A DNA stretch of 64,000 nucleotides from Paulinella micropora (Eukaryota > Cercozoa > Imbricatea > Euglyphida), in the NCBI GenBank assembly GCA_009731375.1, contig BJOX01000105.1, forward strand, positions 853,176-917,175, read 5' to 3'. Under the pieces are notes generated by a model. The model did no database searches. It was not told where the DNA came from and was given only the letters and a program-made list of their open reading frames with translations. Positions 34,101 to 45,512 of this stretch are shown here, one piece after another (the first letter of the stretch is position 1; the number at the start of each line of letters is the position of its first letter). The position numbers were made by a program, and so were the translations under genes.

Positions 34101-34796
34101 TTGCTTTGATAAGAATGCTTTCATACTTGTTATGGTGTCGTAATGGTTCATTATTTTTAGTATGTATGTATTCTTTTTGTCCTTCATCTCTATCTTATAA
34201 ACGATTTTGTTTGGATATTCAACAATAATAATGTTGTAGTCAGTCAATGTGCTTAGCAAACTTACTAATTTCAGAAAGCCCACATAAATCTTTCATGACA
34301 TCAGCCTCTTCATGTAGTTTGTTTGCCAGTTCGTCTTGAATTCTGCGTCCGTCCTTAATTTGTGAATACTTTTGATGCTTTCCTATTTTTGCATTTGCTA
34401 CAACTATTGCACTTGCCAAACATATGTTGTCATCGTTGTTTATTCGTATCACACCTTTCTTTTTATATATGTCTGTTTCTGTTATTGCTTTCAATCTTGT
34501 TCCTCCTTCTGGCATCCTCACCCACAAAATTGAAATCAATAAGTTCCATTGTTGCTCCTTCTTCGTCCATATAGTTATCGTCGTTTGATTGCAGTATAGA
34601 TTCTAATCTAGTCAGTATATTTTCTAAATTGAAATCTTTTACTTTTATCAATTTTTGGTTTTGTACATTCCAAGTTGAAGGAATAGCACTAATACGTATT
34701 TGTATTAAGTCATTGTCTTTGTAAAGTGTTTTAAAACCTTCAATTATAGATCCAATCATGCCGATGATACCATCTAATTGAAACTTTTTGAGACAT
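31122..34796 (-). CDS. pPolB: Protein-primed family B DNA polymerase (frameshifted)
   Basis: Reads leftward from about 34796 (MSQKVSIRWYHRHDW) to TLPYGY at 31122, about 1225 residues. The N-terminal part has GVIRINNDDNICLASAIVV and a Cys/His-rich zinc-ribbon-like region (33800-34100). Exonuclease motifs follow: Exo I YVFFDFES (about 33750), Exo II FIAHNARGYD (about 33525), Exo III YCHSDVDIL (about 33140). A GCYWHGCPEC module is near 32790. The polymerase part has FGGRVNA, motif A YIDVCSLYPTVMYYDPYP (about 32460), motif B KLCLNSL (about 31905), motif C RVLYHDTDSVIY (about 31655), and a KLKGF lysine motif. This protein-primed type replicates linear genomes from TIR ends. Breaks occur near 34770, 34510, 34250, 33550, 33440, 33200, 33040, 32800, 32580, 31900, 31720 and 31250. 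Confidence 0.95.
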
Positions 34797-34810
34797 TGAT
34801 TTACTTAATT

Positions 34811-35113
34811 TTATTCTATATACAGATTGACACACAGGTAGTTTGTGTTCAGTGTCCTCCTTATCAGTTTATAGCTATTGAAATCTATTACTTGTGGCTC
34901 TACATATTTTCGTTCCCTTTGTTTTCGCTCAGCTTCAGAATAAAACCTTTCAGGGTCAGATAGTGCTCCCCTTGTTGTTGTTATGTCGTAAAACCTACTA
35001 CCATTTGGTTTTTCACATACAACTTGTTTTGCATTATTTGGAATGTTATATTTGCATCTGTAAGTTTGTCTAGGGTTCCATGTGTGCCCGCCATAGTCTA
35101 TGGTGTTCGACAT
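34811..35113 (-). CDS. Small PLV protein
   Basis: Intact ORF of 100 residues (MSNTIDYGGHTWNPRQTYRC) with RGALSDPERFYSEAERKQRE in the middle. Its start follows AATTAATAT. It ends 15 bp before the polymerase start and is probably co-transcribed with it. It may be a separate protein or, given the breaks nearby, a detached polymerase N-terminus. No known domain is recognised. Confidence 0.6.
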   Translation of the reverse strand: MSNTIDYGGHTWNPRQTYRCKYNIPNNAKQVVCEKPNGSRFYDITTTRGALSDPERFYSEAERKQRERKYVEPQVIDFNSYKLIRRTLNTNYLCVNLYIE

Positions 35114-35203
35114 ATATTAATTGGAATATAATTATAATTTTTCCAAAAAATATTTTTCTTTTATATATAAAAAAATATATATATGTAAAATATTATATTA
35201 TCT

Positions 35204-35443
35204 TTAATATGAAATTCTTTTTTTTTGTCTCAATTTGGCCAACAATACTATGGATCCTAATAAGTTCTGTCTTGATTTTTCTCTTTTCTCTTTTGATTTT
35301 CTCAGTATGTCTGCCTTGTTTTTTTGATAATATTCTTTTGCTCTTATAAGTGTTTTCTCTGTATTTCTTCTCTGATATTCTCTCATGCGTTCAGCATGTT
35401 TCGCCCTTGCCTCCTCCGCAGTATATGTAGGTTTTCTACCCAT
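35204..35443 (-). CDS. Small basic helical protein
   Basis: Intact ORF of 79 residues (MGRKPTYTAEEARAKHAERM), rich in K, R, E and A with a predicted long helix (REYQRRNTEKTLIRAKEYYQ). Its start follows TTTATATAA. Similar short basic 'AKEYYQKNK' proteins are common in protist viruses, where they may bind DNA. It is the first gene inside the right TIR. Confidence 0.6.
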   Translation of the reverse strand: MGRKPTYTAEEARAKHAERMREYQRRNTEKTLIRAKEYYQKNKADILRKSKEKREKSRQNLLGSIVLLAKLRQKKRISY

Positions 35444-35560
35444 TTATATAAACAAAAAAAATTTTGTGTTATATCGTAAAAATCGCTCGTGATTTTTTAT
35501 ATATAAAATATAATTTTTATTTATTTAAATAGAAATTATATTCAAACTCAAAATAGAAAA

Positions 35561-35849
35561 GACTTTTAATTTTTTCAAAAAAGATAAGTAAGTTCAGCAC
35601 AGCAGAAAAAACTAAGAAACAGGTTTTGATGTCTCTTACTGTTTATTTAGAAAAAGATAGATAAGTTATCTTTTTTTTAGAGTTTGAGAGAAATTCAAAT
35701 ATAGACTATTTAATGCTGAATTAATGTTATATTGAATTTGGATAAAATTATGTATATTTTTATTGAAATTAATAGTAAGACTAATTTATATAAAAATAGC
35801 CTTATTTTATAAAAAAAGATAAGTGTGCTATAGTAATACCTATAGTAGT
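35561..35849 (-). repeat. Right terminal inverted repeat of the PLV
   Basis: Inverted copy of 17591-17880, ending AATACCTATAGTAGT at 35849. See the left copy for the differences. Confidence 0.93.
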
Positions 35850-35855
35850 CAAGGC
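35850..35855. other. Target-site duplication, right copy (CAAGGC)
   Basis: Directly outside the right TIR; matches CAAGGA at 17585-17590 except for the last base. Confidence 0.75.
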
Positions 35856-36134
35856 AGTATAGGGGCCACTTCCGGACAGATTTTCAGGCCCGTTCTATGC
35901 GGGCTAATTTTTTTAGAAAATAACCATATAGCCCTCGGGCCGGCACTTTTTTGGTATTTTTTGATGACCAACCAACCAGGAAACTGTTTTGTGCAACCCC
36001 GTTCTTAACCACCAGGTCTCACAGGTTTTGGTCAGACGTGTATTTTCAGGTCAGGGTGGATGTCAGAGCCGTTGACCGTTGCACGTCTCAGACTTGTTCT
36101 AGTTGTTTTCATTCCTGTATGCATGTATTCTTTC
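35856..36134. other. Host flank right of the integrated element; no gene recognised
   Basis: About 280 bases of complex, more GC-rich sequence leading into CT repeats. No continuation of a frame from the left flank is evident. Confidence 0.4.
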
Positions 36135-36174
36135 AAAACTTCTTTCTTTCTTTCTTTCTCTTTTTTTCTTTTTT

Positions 36175-36205
<31 letters not shown>

Positions 36206-36220
36206 CTCTCTCTCTCTCTC

Positions 36221-36313
<93 letters not shown>

Positions 36314-36314
36314 G

Positions 36315-36369
<55 letters not shown>

Positions 36370-36400
36370 TTCTCTCTCTCTCTGTCTCTCTCTCTCTCTG

Positions 36401-36493
<93 letters not shown>

Positions 36494-36772
36494 CTGCATA
36501 TGCATGTCGTATGTATGTCTGTATGTATTGTATGTATGCATGTATCTATGTATGCATGTATGTATGTAAGTAAGTATGTAAGTAAGCATGTATTTAAGTA
36601 AGTAAGTAAGTAAGTATGTATGTATATATGTATATGTATGTATGTATGTATATGTATGTATGTATGTATGCATGTATGCATGTATGTATGTATGTATGCA
36701 TGCATGCATGTATGTATGTATGTATGTATGTATGTTCATGCATGTATGTATGCATGTATCTATCTATCTATC

Positions 36773-36833
<61 letters not shown>

Positions 36834-36834
36834 C

Positions 36835-36881
<47 letters not shown>

Positions 36882-38240
36882 GTATGTCGTATGTCTGTGT
36901 ATATGTCCGTACCATTCTGTATGTATGTAAATATGCATCTCTGTGTGTGTATGTATCATTATGTTTATGTGTATGTCTGTTTATATGTCTGTAGGTCTAT
37001 CTGTCTGTGTGTGTATGTATGTATCATTATGTATGTGTGTCTGTATGTATGTGTGTATGTAGGTCTGTCTGTATGTATCGTTATGTATTTGTGCATTTAT
37101 GTAGGTCTGTCTGTATGTATCAGTACGTATTGGTGTATGTATGTCGATCTGTAGGTGTGTACATATCATTATCTATGTACGTGTGTACGTATCATTATGT
37201 ATGTATATGTGTATGTGCGTATGTATGTATGTGTGTGTGTAAGGTCTGTCCGTATCATTGTGTACCTGTGTATGTATGTATGTATGTATGTATGTATGTC
37301 TATCTGTAGGTGTGTACGTATCATTATGTATGTATGTGTGTACGTATCATTATGTATGTATATGTGTATGTGCGTATGTATGTATGGTATGTATGTAAGG
37401 TCTGTCCGTATCATTGCGTACCTGTGTATGTTTATGTATGTATGTATGTCTGTCTATCTGTAGGTGTGTACGTATCATTATGTATGTATGTATGCGTGTA
37501 TGTATGTATGTGTGTATGTACGTATGTCTGTCTGTCTGTCTATATGTACGTATGCATGTTTGTCTGTGTATATGTACGTACCACGGTCTGTCTGTATGTA
37601 TGTATGTCTGTCTTTATGTATGTCTGTCCATCTGTATGTGTGTATGTATCTGTATTTACGTATGTGTGTATGTATGCACGTATGTCTGTACGTATGTTTG
37701 TCTGTCTTTATGTATGTGTATATGTACTTACCGTTATGTATGTATGTATGTGTGTATGTCTGTCTGTACGTATGTATCATTATTTACCTGTGTATGTATG
37801 TATGTATGTCTATCTGTAAGTGTGTACGTATCATTATGTATGTATGTATGTGTGTATGTATGTATGTGTGTATGTACGTATGTCCGTCTGTCTATATGTA
37901 CGTATGCATGTTTGCCTGTGTATATGTACGTACCATTACGTATGTCTGTCTGTATGTAGGTCTTTCTGTAAGTGTGTATCATTATGTATTTGTATATGTT
38001 TTTGTATGCAGTCTGTCTATGTGCATGTGCGTACGTATCATTATGTATTTATGTATGTGTGTATATAGGGGTGTATGTACGTATGTCTGTGTATATGCCC
38101 GTACCATTCTGTATGTATATATGTATGTCTGTGTGTATGTATCCTTATGTTTATGTGTATGTCTGTATATATGTATGTAGACCTATCTGTCTGTGTGTAT
38201 ATGTATGTATCATTATGGATGTGTGTATGTATGTATTTGA
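36135..38240. repeat. CT, TATC and long TATG/TCTG array
   Basis: CTTT and CT repeats to about 36495. Then about 1.7 kb of TATG with TCTG, ACGT and GTAC variants. Inside this, a degenerate unit of about 100-170 bases (ACGTATCATTATGTATG...GTCTGTC) recurs many times between 36895 and 38230. All long frames are repeat translations. Confidence 0.9.
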
Positions 38241-38751
38241 TTTCTTTTTGTTTCTTTCCTGCAGCTGTCAGGTCAGATATTTTTTATAAATTTTTTTAGT
38301 ACATATTTGCCATGGTATATTCATAAGTTTTAAAATAATTATTAATCAAAACAGATCTGACATCGACTAATTATCATAGATACTAAGTAGGAAATTATGG
38401 AAATCTAAAATGAGACAGACGTGGCAGGTCGTGTTAAATAGTAAAGAAGTATGAAAGCACTTCTTTTAATGCAATCAATCATGGATTCACTTAGCAAAAT
38501 TATATTTAGAGCAGCCACAACCAAACACGTGCGCTCTGTTACGGTTGGAATTTGAGTTGTTTCTGAGTTCCTAGAGATTTCTGGCGTTCCAATCGAGAAA
38601 CAACAGTGGCTAAAGCCTTGGCTGCTTTCGGCATACCCCATGGTTCTCTCATTTCTTTTTTTTTTTTTGCTTGTTCTGTTTCTCCTGCCGTTTTGTGTTT
38701 TTTGCTGGTGGTTGCATCCCCGATCTTTGGGCTTTTTTGTTGGCTGCTTTC
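38241..38751. other. Complex island, possible host exons
   Basis: About 500 bases of non-repeat DNA starting after TTTCCTGCAG (about 38253-38262), a good acceptor. The plus frame has VAKALAAFGIPHG near 38605-38640. No motif is recognised and no exon border can be fixed with confidence. Confidence 0.3.
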
Positions 38752-39530
<779 letters not shown>

Positions 39531-39610
39531 TTCCCGTTGCTCCAACAGAACAGGATATGCAACCTAGATAGGTTATGCAATGAAACATACGATGATTTGG
39601 GTGGGTGGGT

Positions 39611-39782
39611 NNNNNNNNNNNNNNNNNNNNNNNNNNNNNNNNNNNNNNNNNNNNNNNNNNNNNNNNNNNNNNNNNNNNNNNNNNNNNNNNNNNNNNNNNN
39701 NNNNNNNNNNNNNNNNNNNNNNNNNNNNNNNNNNNNNNNNNNNNNNNNNNNNNNNNNNNNNNNNNNNNNNNNNNNNNNNNNN
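39611..39782. other. Assembly gap (172 N)
   Basis: Gap followed by a G run of about 36 bases. Confidence 0.99.
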
Positions 39783-39819
<37 letters not shown>

Positions 39820-39897
39820 AGAGAGAGAGAGAGAGAGAAAAGAAGAGGAAAAATAATGACAAAATTATTAATGGATGGGACTGATAGGAGAAGTTAC

Positions 39898-40038
39898 CTC
39901 TTTTAATTTCTTCTCAATTTCTCGAGCGAATTCTTCAACTTCCTTGTCCCACTCCAACACCTGTTGATCTGACGAAGGTCTTTTCATCTCTAGCTCCCTG
40001 ATTTTCTGGATATGTTGGGTGTCAATCCCATGAATAGC
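39898..40038 (-). CDS. Host coding exon, coiled-coil-like
   Basis: On the minus strand, ATATTTCAG|GCTATTC is a good acceptor and AAAGAG|GTAACTTC a good donor. The 141 bases between them are open in phase 0 for 47 codons: AIHGIDTQHIQKIRELEM and, later, EWDKEVEEFAREIEKKLKE. The sequence is amphipathic and charged, consistent with a coiled coil. Exact phase, clean borders and complex composition make it one of the better exons in the window. The gene family is not recognised. It is on the strand opposite to the other supported exons, so it belongs to a different gene. Confidence 0.65.
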
Positions 40039-40059
40039 CTGAAATATACAACGAAATTA

Positions 40060-40248
40060 GTGAGTGAGTGAGTGTGTGTGTGAGTGTGTGTGCGTGTGTA
40101 TGTGTGTGTGTGTGTGTGATAGATAGATAGATAAATATCTATCTATCTATCTCTATCTATCTATCTATCTATCTATCTATCCATCCATCCATCCATCTAT
40201 CCATCCATCCATCCATCTATCTATCTATCTATCTATCTACCTCCCTAC

Positions 40249-40314
<66 letters not shown>

Positions 40315-40323
40315 GTCTGTCTA

Positions 40324-40360
<37 letters not shown>

Positions 40361-40632
40361 GTCATGTATACATGTATGTATGCATGCATGCATGAATCTA
40401 TGTATGTATGTATGTATGTAAGCATGCATGTATGTATGTATGTATGTATGTACATGTGTGTACATGTGTGTGTATGTATGTGTGTATGTATGTTTATGTA
40501 TGTGTATGTATGTATGTATGCATGCATGCATGCATGCATGCATGTATGTATGTATGTATGTGTGCATGTATGCATGCAATGATGTATGTATGTATGTATG
40601 TGTGTGTGTATGTATGTATGTATGTATGTATG

Positions 40633-40671
<39 letters not shown>

Positions 40672-41366
40672 ATATGTATGTATATATGTATGTATGTAAG
40701 TATGTAGGTATGTATGTATGTATGTATGTATGTATGTATGTATGTATGTATGTATGTATGTATGTATGTATGTATGTATGTATGTGTCCGTGTATGTGTA
40801 TGTGTATGTGTGTGTGTGCGTGTCTGTGTGTGTTTGTATGTACATGTATGTATGTATGTATGTATATATATGTACGTATGTATGTATGTATATGTGTGTA
40901 TGTATGTATGTATGTACGTATGTATGTATGTATATAGGTATATAGGTATGTAGGTATGTAGGTATGTAGGTATGTAGGTATGTGTGTATCTGTGTATGTA
41001 TGTATGCATGTATGTATCTATGTATGTATGTATGTATGTGTGTATGCATGTATGCATGTATGCATGTATGTATGTATGGATATATGTCTGTATGTATGTA
41101 TCTATGTATGTATGTATCCAAGTATGTATGTATGTATGTATGTATGTATGTATACATGTATGTATGCATGCATCCATGCATGCATGCATGTATGTGTGTA
41201 TGTATATATGTATATATGTATTTATGTGTGTATGTATGTGTATATCTTCTTCTTCTTCTTCTTCTTCTTCTTCTTCTTCTTTTCTACCTCCTTCTTCTTC
41301 TTCTTAAAGCTTCTTCTTTCTATCTTGTCTGTCTGACTATCTACAAGGTGTATGTGTGTTCTTTAG
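40060..41366. repeat. GT, TATC, TATG/CATG and TTC arrays
   Basis: GT and TATC to about 40360, more than 850 bases of TATG with CATG blocks, and a CTT triplet array at about 41245-41310. Confidence 0.95.
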
Positions 41367-41535
41367 GAAACTCTGATGTCCCAACTCACTCATGCTCAAA
41401 AATGTTCTGCAAAAAGGTTTTCGCACGCTCTTGATATATATATCGAATATCTAGTATATGTATATTGTGCAGGGCGGTCTTGAATACTGCTTCTTCCCCT
41501 GCTGCGCATGGTTCAGGGCTTATGGAGGCAGCGTA
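41367..41535 (+). CDS. Exon-like island
   Basis: After TTCTTTAG the plus frame reads ETLMSQLTHAQKCSAKRFSH. A second acceptor, ATTGTGCAG at about 41477, opens AVLNTASSPAAHGSGLMEAA. Complex composition between arrays and acceptor sequences suggest coding, but donors are poor and no motif is recognised. Confidence 0.3.
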
Positions 41536-41549
41536 TGTCTTAGACAGAT

Positions 41550-41555
41550 AGACAC

Positions 41556-41634
<79 letters not shown>

Positions 41635-41645
41635 TCGATAGATAA

Positions 41646-41720
<75 letters not shown>

Positions 41721-42034
41721 TTGTAGATAGATAGATATTGTAGGTAGATAGATACAATGTATGGTTTGTCTGAATTGAAACTATTACTTGAGTTGTTGGT
41801 AGTGCATTCATTCAGCACGCTGATAGAACGTATTGCTTGCAACTGTCTGTTTTGAATATATCGTTTGTCTATTTTGTATTAACTTCGCTTGCAATTGATT
41901 TAACTTAGTCTTATCTATCTATCTATTTTGTATTAACTTCGCTTGTCTATTTTCTATTAACTTAGTCTTCAAGAAGTAGGCAACGAAATGCAAGCTCAAG
42001 CACAAAAAAAAACGTTGGCCTACGTAAACTCCTC
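41550..42034. repeat. GATA array, then AT-rich complex sequence
   Basis: GATA to about 41756. The remainder includes a duplicated piece (TTTTGTATTAACTTCGCTTG at about 41872 and 41928, with a third partial copy at about 41949) flanking TATC. A short frame near 41765-41855 (GLSELKLLLELLVVHS) may be an exon remnant. Confidence 0.6.
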
Positions 42035-42046
42035 CCTCTCTCGCTC

Positions 42047-42084
<38 letters not shown>

Positions 42085-42125
42085 TCTCTCTAACTCTCGA
42101 TCTCTCTTCTTCTGACTCCATCTTT

Positions 42126-42164
<39 letters not shown>

Positions 42165-42366
42165 TTCACTCACTCACTCACTTTGTCTCTCTCACTCACT
42201 TACTCACTTTCTCTCTTCTCTCCTCTCTCTCTCTTTCTCTCTCTGACTCCCTTCCTCTCTCTCTCTCTCTCTCTCTCTGACTCCCTTCCTCTGTCTCTCT
42301 CTCTCTGACTCCCTTCCTCTCTCTCTCTCTCGCTCTCTGACTCCCTTCCTCTCTCTCTCTCTCTCT
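42035..42366. repeat. CT/CA arrays with a CTCTGACTCCCTTCCT tandem unit
   Basis: CT and CA dinucleotides. CTCTGACTCCCTTCCTCT repeats four times at about 42240-42350. Confidence 0.9.
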
Positions 42367-42374
42367 GTGTGTTT

Positions 42375-42503
42375 AGAATTTCAACGTTTTCAGGAGTTCC
42401 TTCAAGATATCAACTTGAAGCCGCTAGCATCATCTCCAAAGGAGAAGGACTCTGAGAACTTCATCGCCGAAAATGATGTCTGTCAAGTACCTCTCATGTC
42501 CTC
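42375..42503 (+). CDS. Host coding exon candidate
   Basis: The acceptor TGTGTGTTTAG is followed by the frame FQRFQEFLQDINLKPLASS and then SENFIAENDVCQVPL, before a C run and gap. The charged, complex composition and a full open frame support an exon. The 3' border is lost in the poly-C run. No family recognised. Confidence 0.45.
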
Positions 42504-42531
42504 CCCCCCCCCCCCCCCCCCCCCCCCCCCC

Positions 42532-42667
42532 NNNNNNNNNNNNNNNNNNNNNNNNNNNNNNNNNNNNNNNNNNNNNNNNNNNNNNNNNNNNNNNNNNNNN
42601 NNNNNNNNNNNNNNNNNNNNNNNNNNNNNNNNNNNNNNNNNNNNNNNNNNNNNNNNNNNNNNNNNNN
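42532..42667. other. Assembly gap (136 N)
   Basis: Gap after a C run of about 29 bases. Confidence 0.99.
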
Positions 42668-42730
42668 CCCTCTCTCTCTCTCTCTCTCTCGATCTCTCTC
42701 TCTCTCTCGATCTCTCTATCTCTCTCTATC

Positions 42731-42778
<48 letters not shown>

Positions 42779-42907
42779 CCTCTCTCTATCTATCTCTCTC
42801 TCTCTCTCTCTCTCTCCCTCATCAGTATGTATGTATGTATGTATGTATGTATCTATGTATCTTTGTATGCATGCATGCATGCAATGATGTATGTATGTAT
42901 GTATGTA

Positions 42908-42938
<31 letters not shown>

Positions 42939-42948
42939 ATGTATATAC

Positions 42949-42979
<31 letters not shown>

Positions 42980-43637
42980 TGTATGTATGTATATGTACGT
43001 ATGTATGTATGTATTTATGTATGTATATAGGTATGTATATAGGTAGTAGGTATGTAGGCGTGTATGTATGTATGTATGTATGTATGTGTGTATGTATGCA
43101 TGTATGACTGCATACGTGCATGCATGTATGTATGTATGCATGTATGTATGTATGTATATATGTATGTATGTATGTATGTATGTAGGTATGTATATATGTA
43201 TGTATGCATGCATCCATGCATGCATGCATGCATCTATGTATGTATGTATGTAAGTATGTATGTATGTAAGCATGTAAGCATGTATGTATGTATGTATGTA
43301 TGTATGTGTGTGTGTATGTATGTGTGTGTGTATGTGCATGTATGTGTATGTATGTATGTATGCATGTATGTATGTATGTATGTGTGTATGCATGTATGCA
43401 TGCATGCATGCATGTATGTATGTATGTATGTATGTACGTTATGTATGTATGCATGTATGTATGTATGTATGTATGTATGTATGCATGTATGCATGCAATG
43501 GTGTATGTATGTATGTATGTATGTATGTGTGTGTGTATATATGTATGTATGTATGTTCTTTCTCTCTCTATGTTCTTTCTCTCTTTTTTTCTCTTTCTCT
43601 CTCTCTCTCTCGCTCTCTCTTTATATAGATAGATAGG

Positions 43638-43703
<66 letters not shown>

Positions 43704-43704
43704 T

Positions 43705-43737
<33 letters not shown>

Positions 43738-43756
43738 CAGACATACAGATAGATAA

Positions 43757-43790
<34 letters not shown>
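42668..43790. repeat. CT, TATC, TATG/CATG and GATA arrays
   Basis: Continuous simple-sequence DNA. The block layout (CT, then TATC, then TATG with CATG blocks and an AATGATG/AATGGTG step) resembles 40320-41200 and suggests an old segmental duplication of the array. Confidence 0.93.
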
Positions 43791-43791
<1 letters not shown>

Positions 43792-44251
43792 TGTTTAATA
43801 TGTTTAATCTATGGGCGTGGCTTAGCTTGAAAAGCCATGGCCTCCTATACTACCCCCGGACAAGAACTTTCAGCACCGGCCAAGCTGCACACCAACCACT
43901 GTCTCGCTGTGGTTGGTGTCTGTGCCCAGTTCAAGCCGAAAGGTAGCCGAGCCCTTTTGAACTATACGGGACAACACTAGAACACTCCCCAGGAGCGTGT
44001 GCCCTAAGGAGATGATGCCATGAGCAAGTCGAGGTTTCAGGAGTTCACGCTCGTTGTGAGTTACCTTCTACAACCCCGACTTCATCAACCCTTTGCATCA
44101 CGCCCCGACTTCATCAGCCATGGTCAGGAGTTGGTTGCCTGTTTAGCCCTTGCGCTGCGCGCGATTAACGGCGGACACAAAATCGTCATTGTAGGAGATA
44201 GTTAGATCTGAACCCTAGGCTGAGTTGCCAGTGGCAGAGACCGTCTCCAGG

Positions 44252-44252
<1 letters not shown>
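43791..44252 (+). repeat. Interspersed repeat family B, copy 1
   Basis: Starts TGTTTAATCTATGGGCGTGG and is closely similar to 57834-58225. It is GC-rich complex sequence inserted between GATA arrays on both sides, and contains GTAGCCGAGCCCTTTTGAAC and TTGCGCTGCGCGCGATTAAC. No long frame. A retroposon-like repeat is the simplest reading. Confidence 0.85.
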
Positions 44253-44918
<666 letters not shown>

Positions 44919-44979
44919 ATATCACTCTTGTGGAATTACGCCAAGTGGCTTTATGCTTACACCCTGAAAGACAATACAG
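44919..44979 (+). CDS. Host coding exon candidate
   Basis: CTGATAG|ATATC acceptor after a CT tract and ATACAG|GTTAAA donor enclose 61 bases that are open as ITLVELRQVALCLHPERQYR. Clean borders and complex composition support a small exon. Family not recognised. Confidence 0.45.
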
Positions 44980-44984
44980 GTTAA

Positions 44985-45015
44985 ATCTACTACTACTACT
45001 ACTACTACTACTGCG

Positions 45016-45051
<36 letters not shown>

Positions 45052-45385
45052 GCTACTACTACTACTACAAACACACACACACTCACACACTCACATAAAT
45101 ATTTACAGACATGCATAAATACATACTTACACACACACATAAACTATGTACAGTACATCGAAAAATATAGGAAAGGAAAAATACTTGGCAGAAGGGACTG
45201 CCACATATTGGATGTCGGGAGCCAAAAACTACTCCTACTACTACTACTACTACTACTACTACTATTACTATTACTGCTGCTGCTACTACTACTACTACTC
45301 CTACTACTACTACTACTACTACTATGCTACTATGGTGATCACTAATATTATTACCTTATTTTTTGTTGCATTTGTTATTATATAG
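44985..45385. repeat. CTA triplet and CA arrays with two complex patches
   Basis: CTA at about 44985-45065 and 45225-45330, CA/CATA between. Complex patch 45140-45225 (TGTCGGGAGCC) without a supported gene. Confidence 0.85.
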
Positions 45386-45473
45386 CATGAAAAGTGCCCA
45401 GTTCACGACGGTGGAAGAAGCGATTTTGGCAAAGAGCACTGTGGCGGAAGCGATCCATCGGACCGCGATCACG
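45386..45473 (+). CDS. Host coding exon candidate
   Basis: TATTATATAG|CATGAA acceptor and ATCACG|GTAACC donor. The 88 bases between are open as MKSAQFTTVEEAILAKSTVA then EAIHRTAIT. Clean borders. No family recognised. Confidence 0.45.
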
Positions 45474-45512
45474 GTAACCTGTGTAGCGATTGTATGTATG
45501 TATGCATGTATG

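Larger units (their letters stand above)
17591..35849. mobile_element. Integrated Polinton-like virus (PLV), 18.3 kb, degraded
   Basis: The element is bounded by inverted repeats of about 290 bp and a 6-bp target duplication. It contains the defining PLV/Polinton set: protein-primed DNA polymerase B, rve integrase, FtsK/HerA-type packaging ATPase, and major and minor jelly-roll capsid proteins. It also carries a tail-fibre-like protein, a membrane protein and several small proteins. Its visibly AT-rich composition contrasts with the flanks. Intergenic spaces are short and the genes are densely packed. Essentially all long genes carry frameshifts, and the ATPase is split by an inversion, so the copy is probably dead. 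PLVs of this kind are known mostly from algae and other protists. Confidence 0.95.

Noticed and set aside
17591-35849. Virophage or giant-virus fragment instead of a PLV
   Set aside because: TIRs plus target duplication, a protein-primed polymerase and an rve integrase in one 18 kb unit fit the Polinton-like group better. A virophage relation cannot be fully excluded without phylogeny.
41373-41480. Tiny 19-base intron between exon-like pieces
   Set aside because: GTATATGTATATTGTGCAG has GT-AG ends but is too short for a spliceosomal intron, so the two pieces are only reported as one island.
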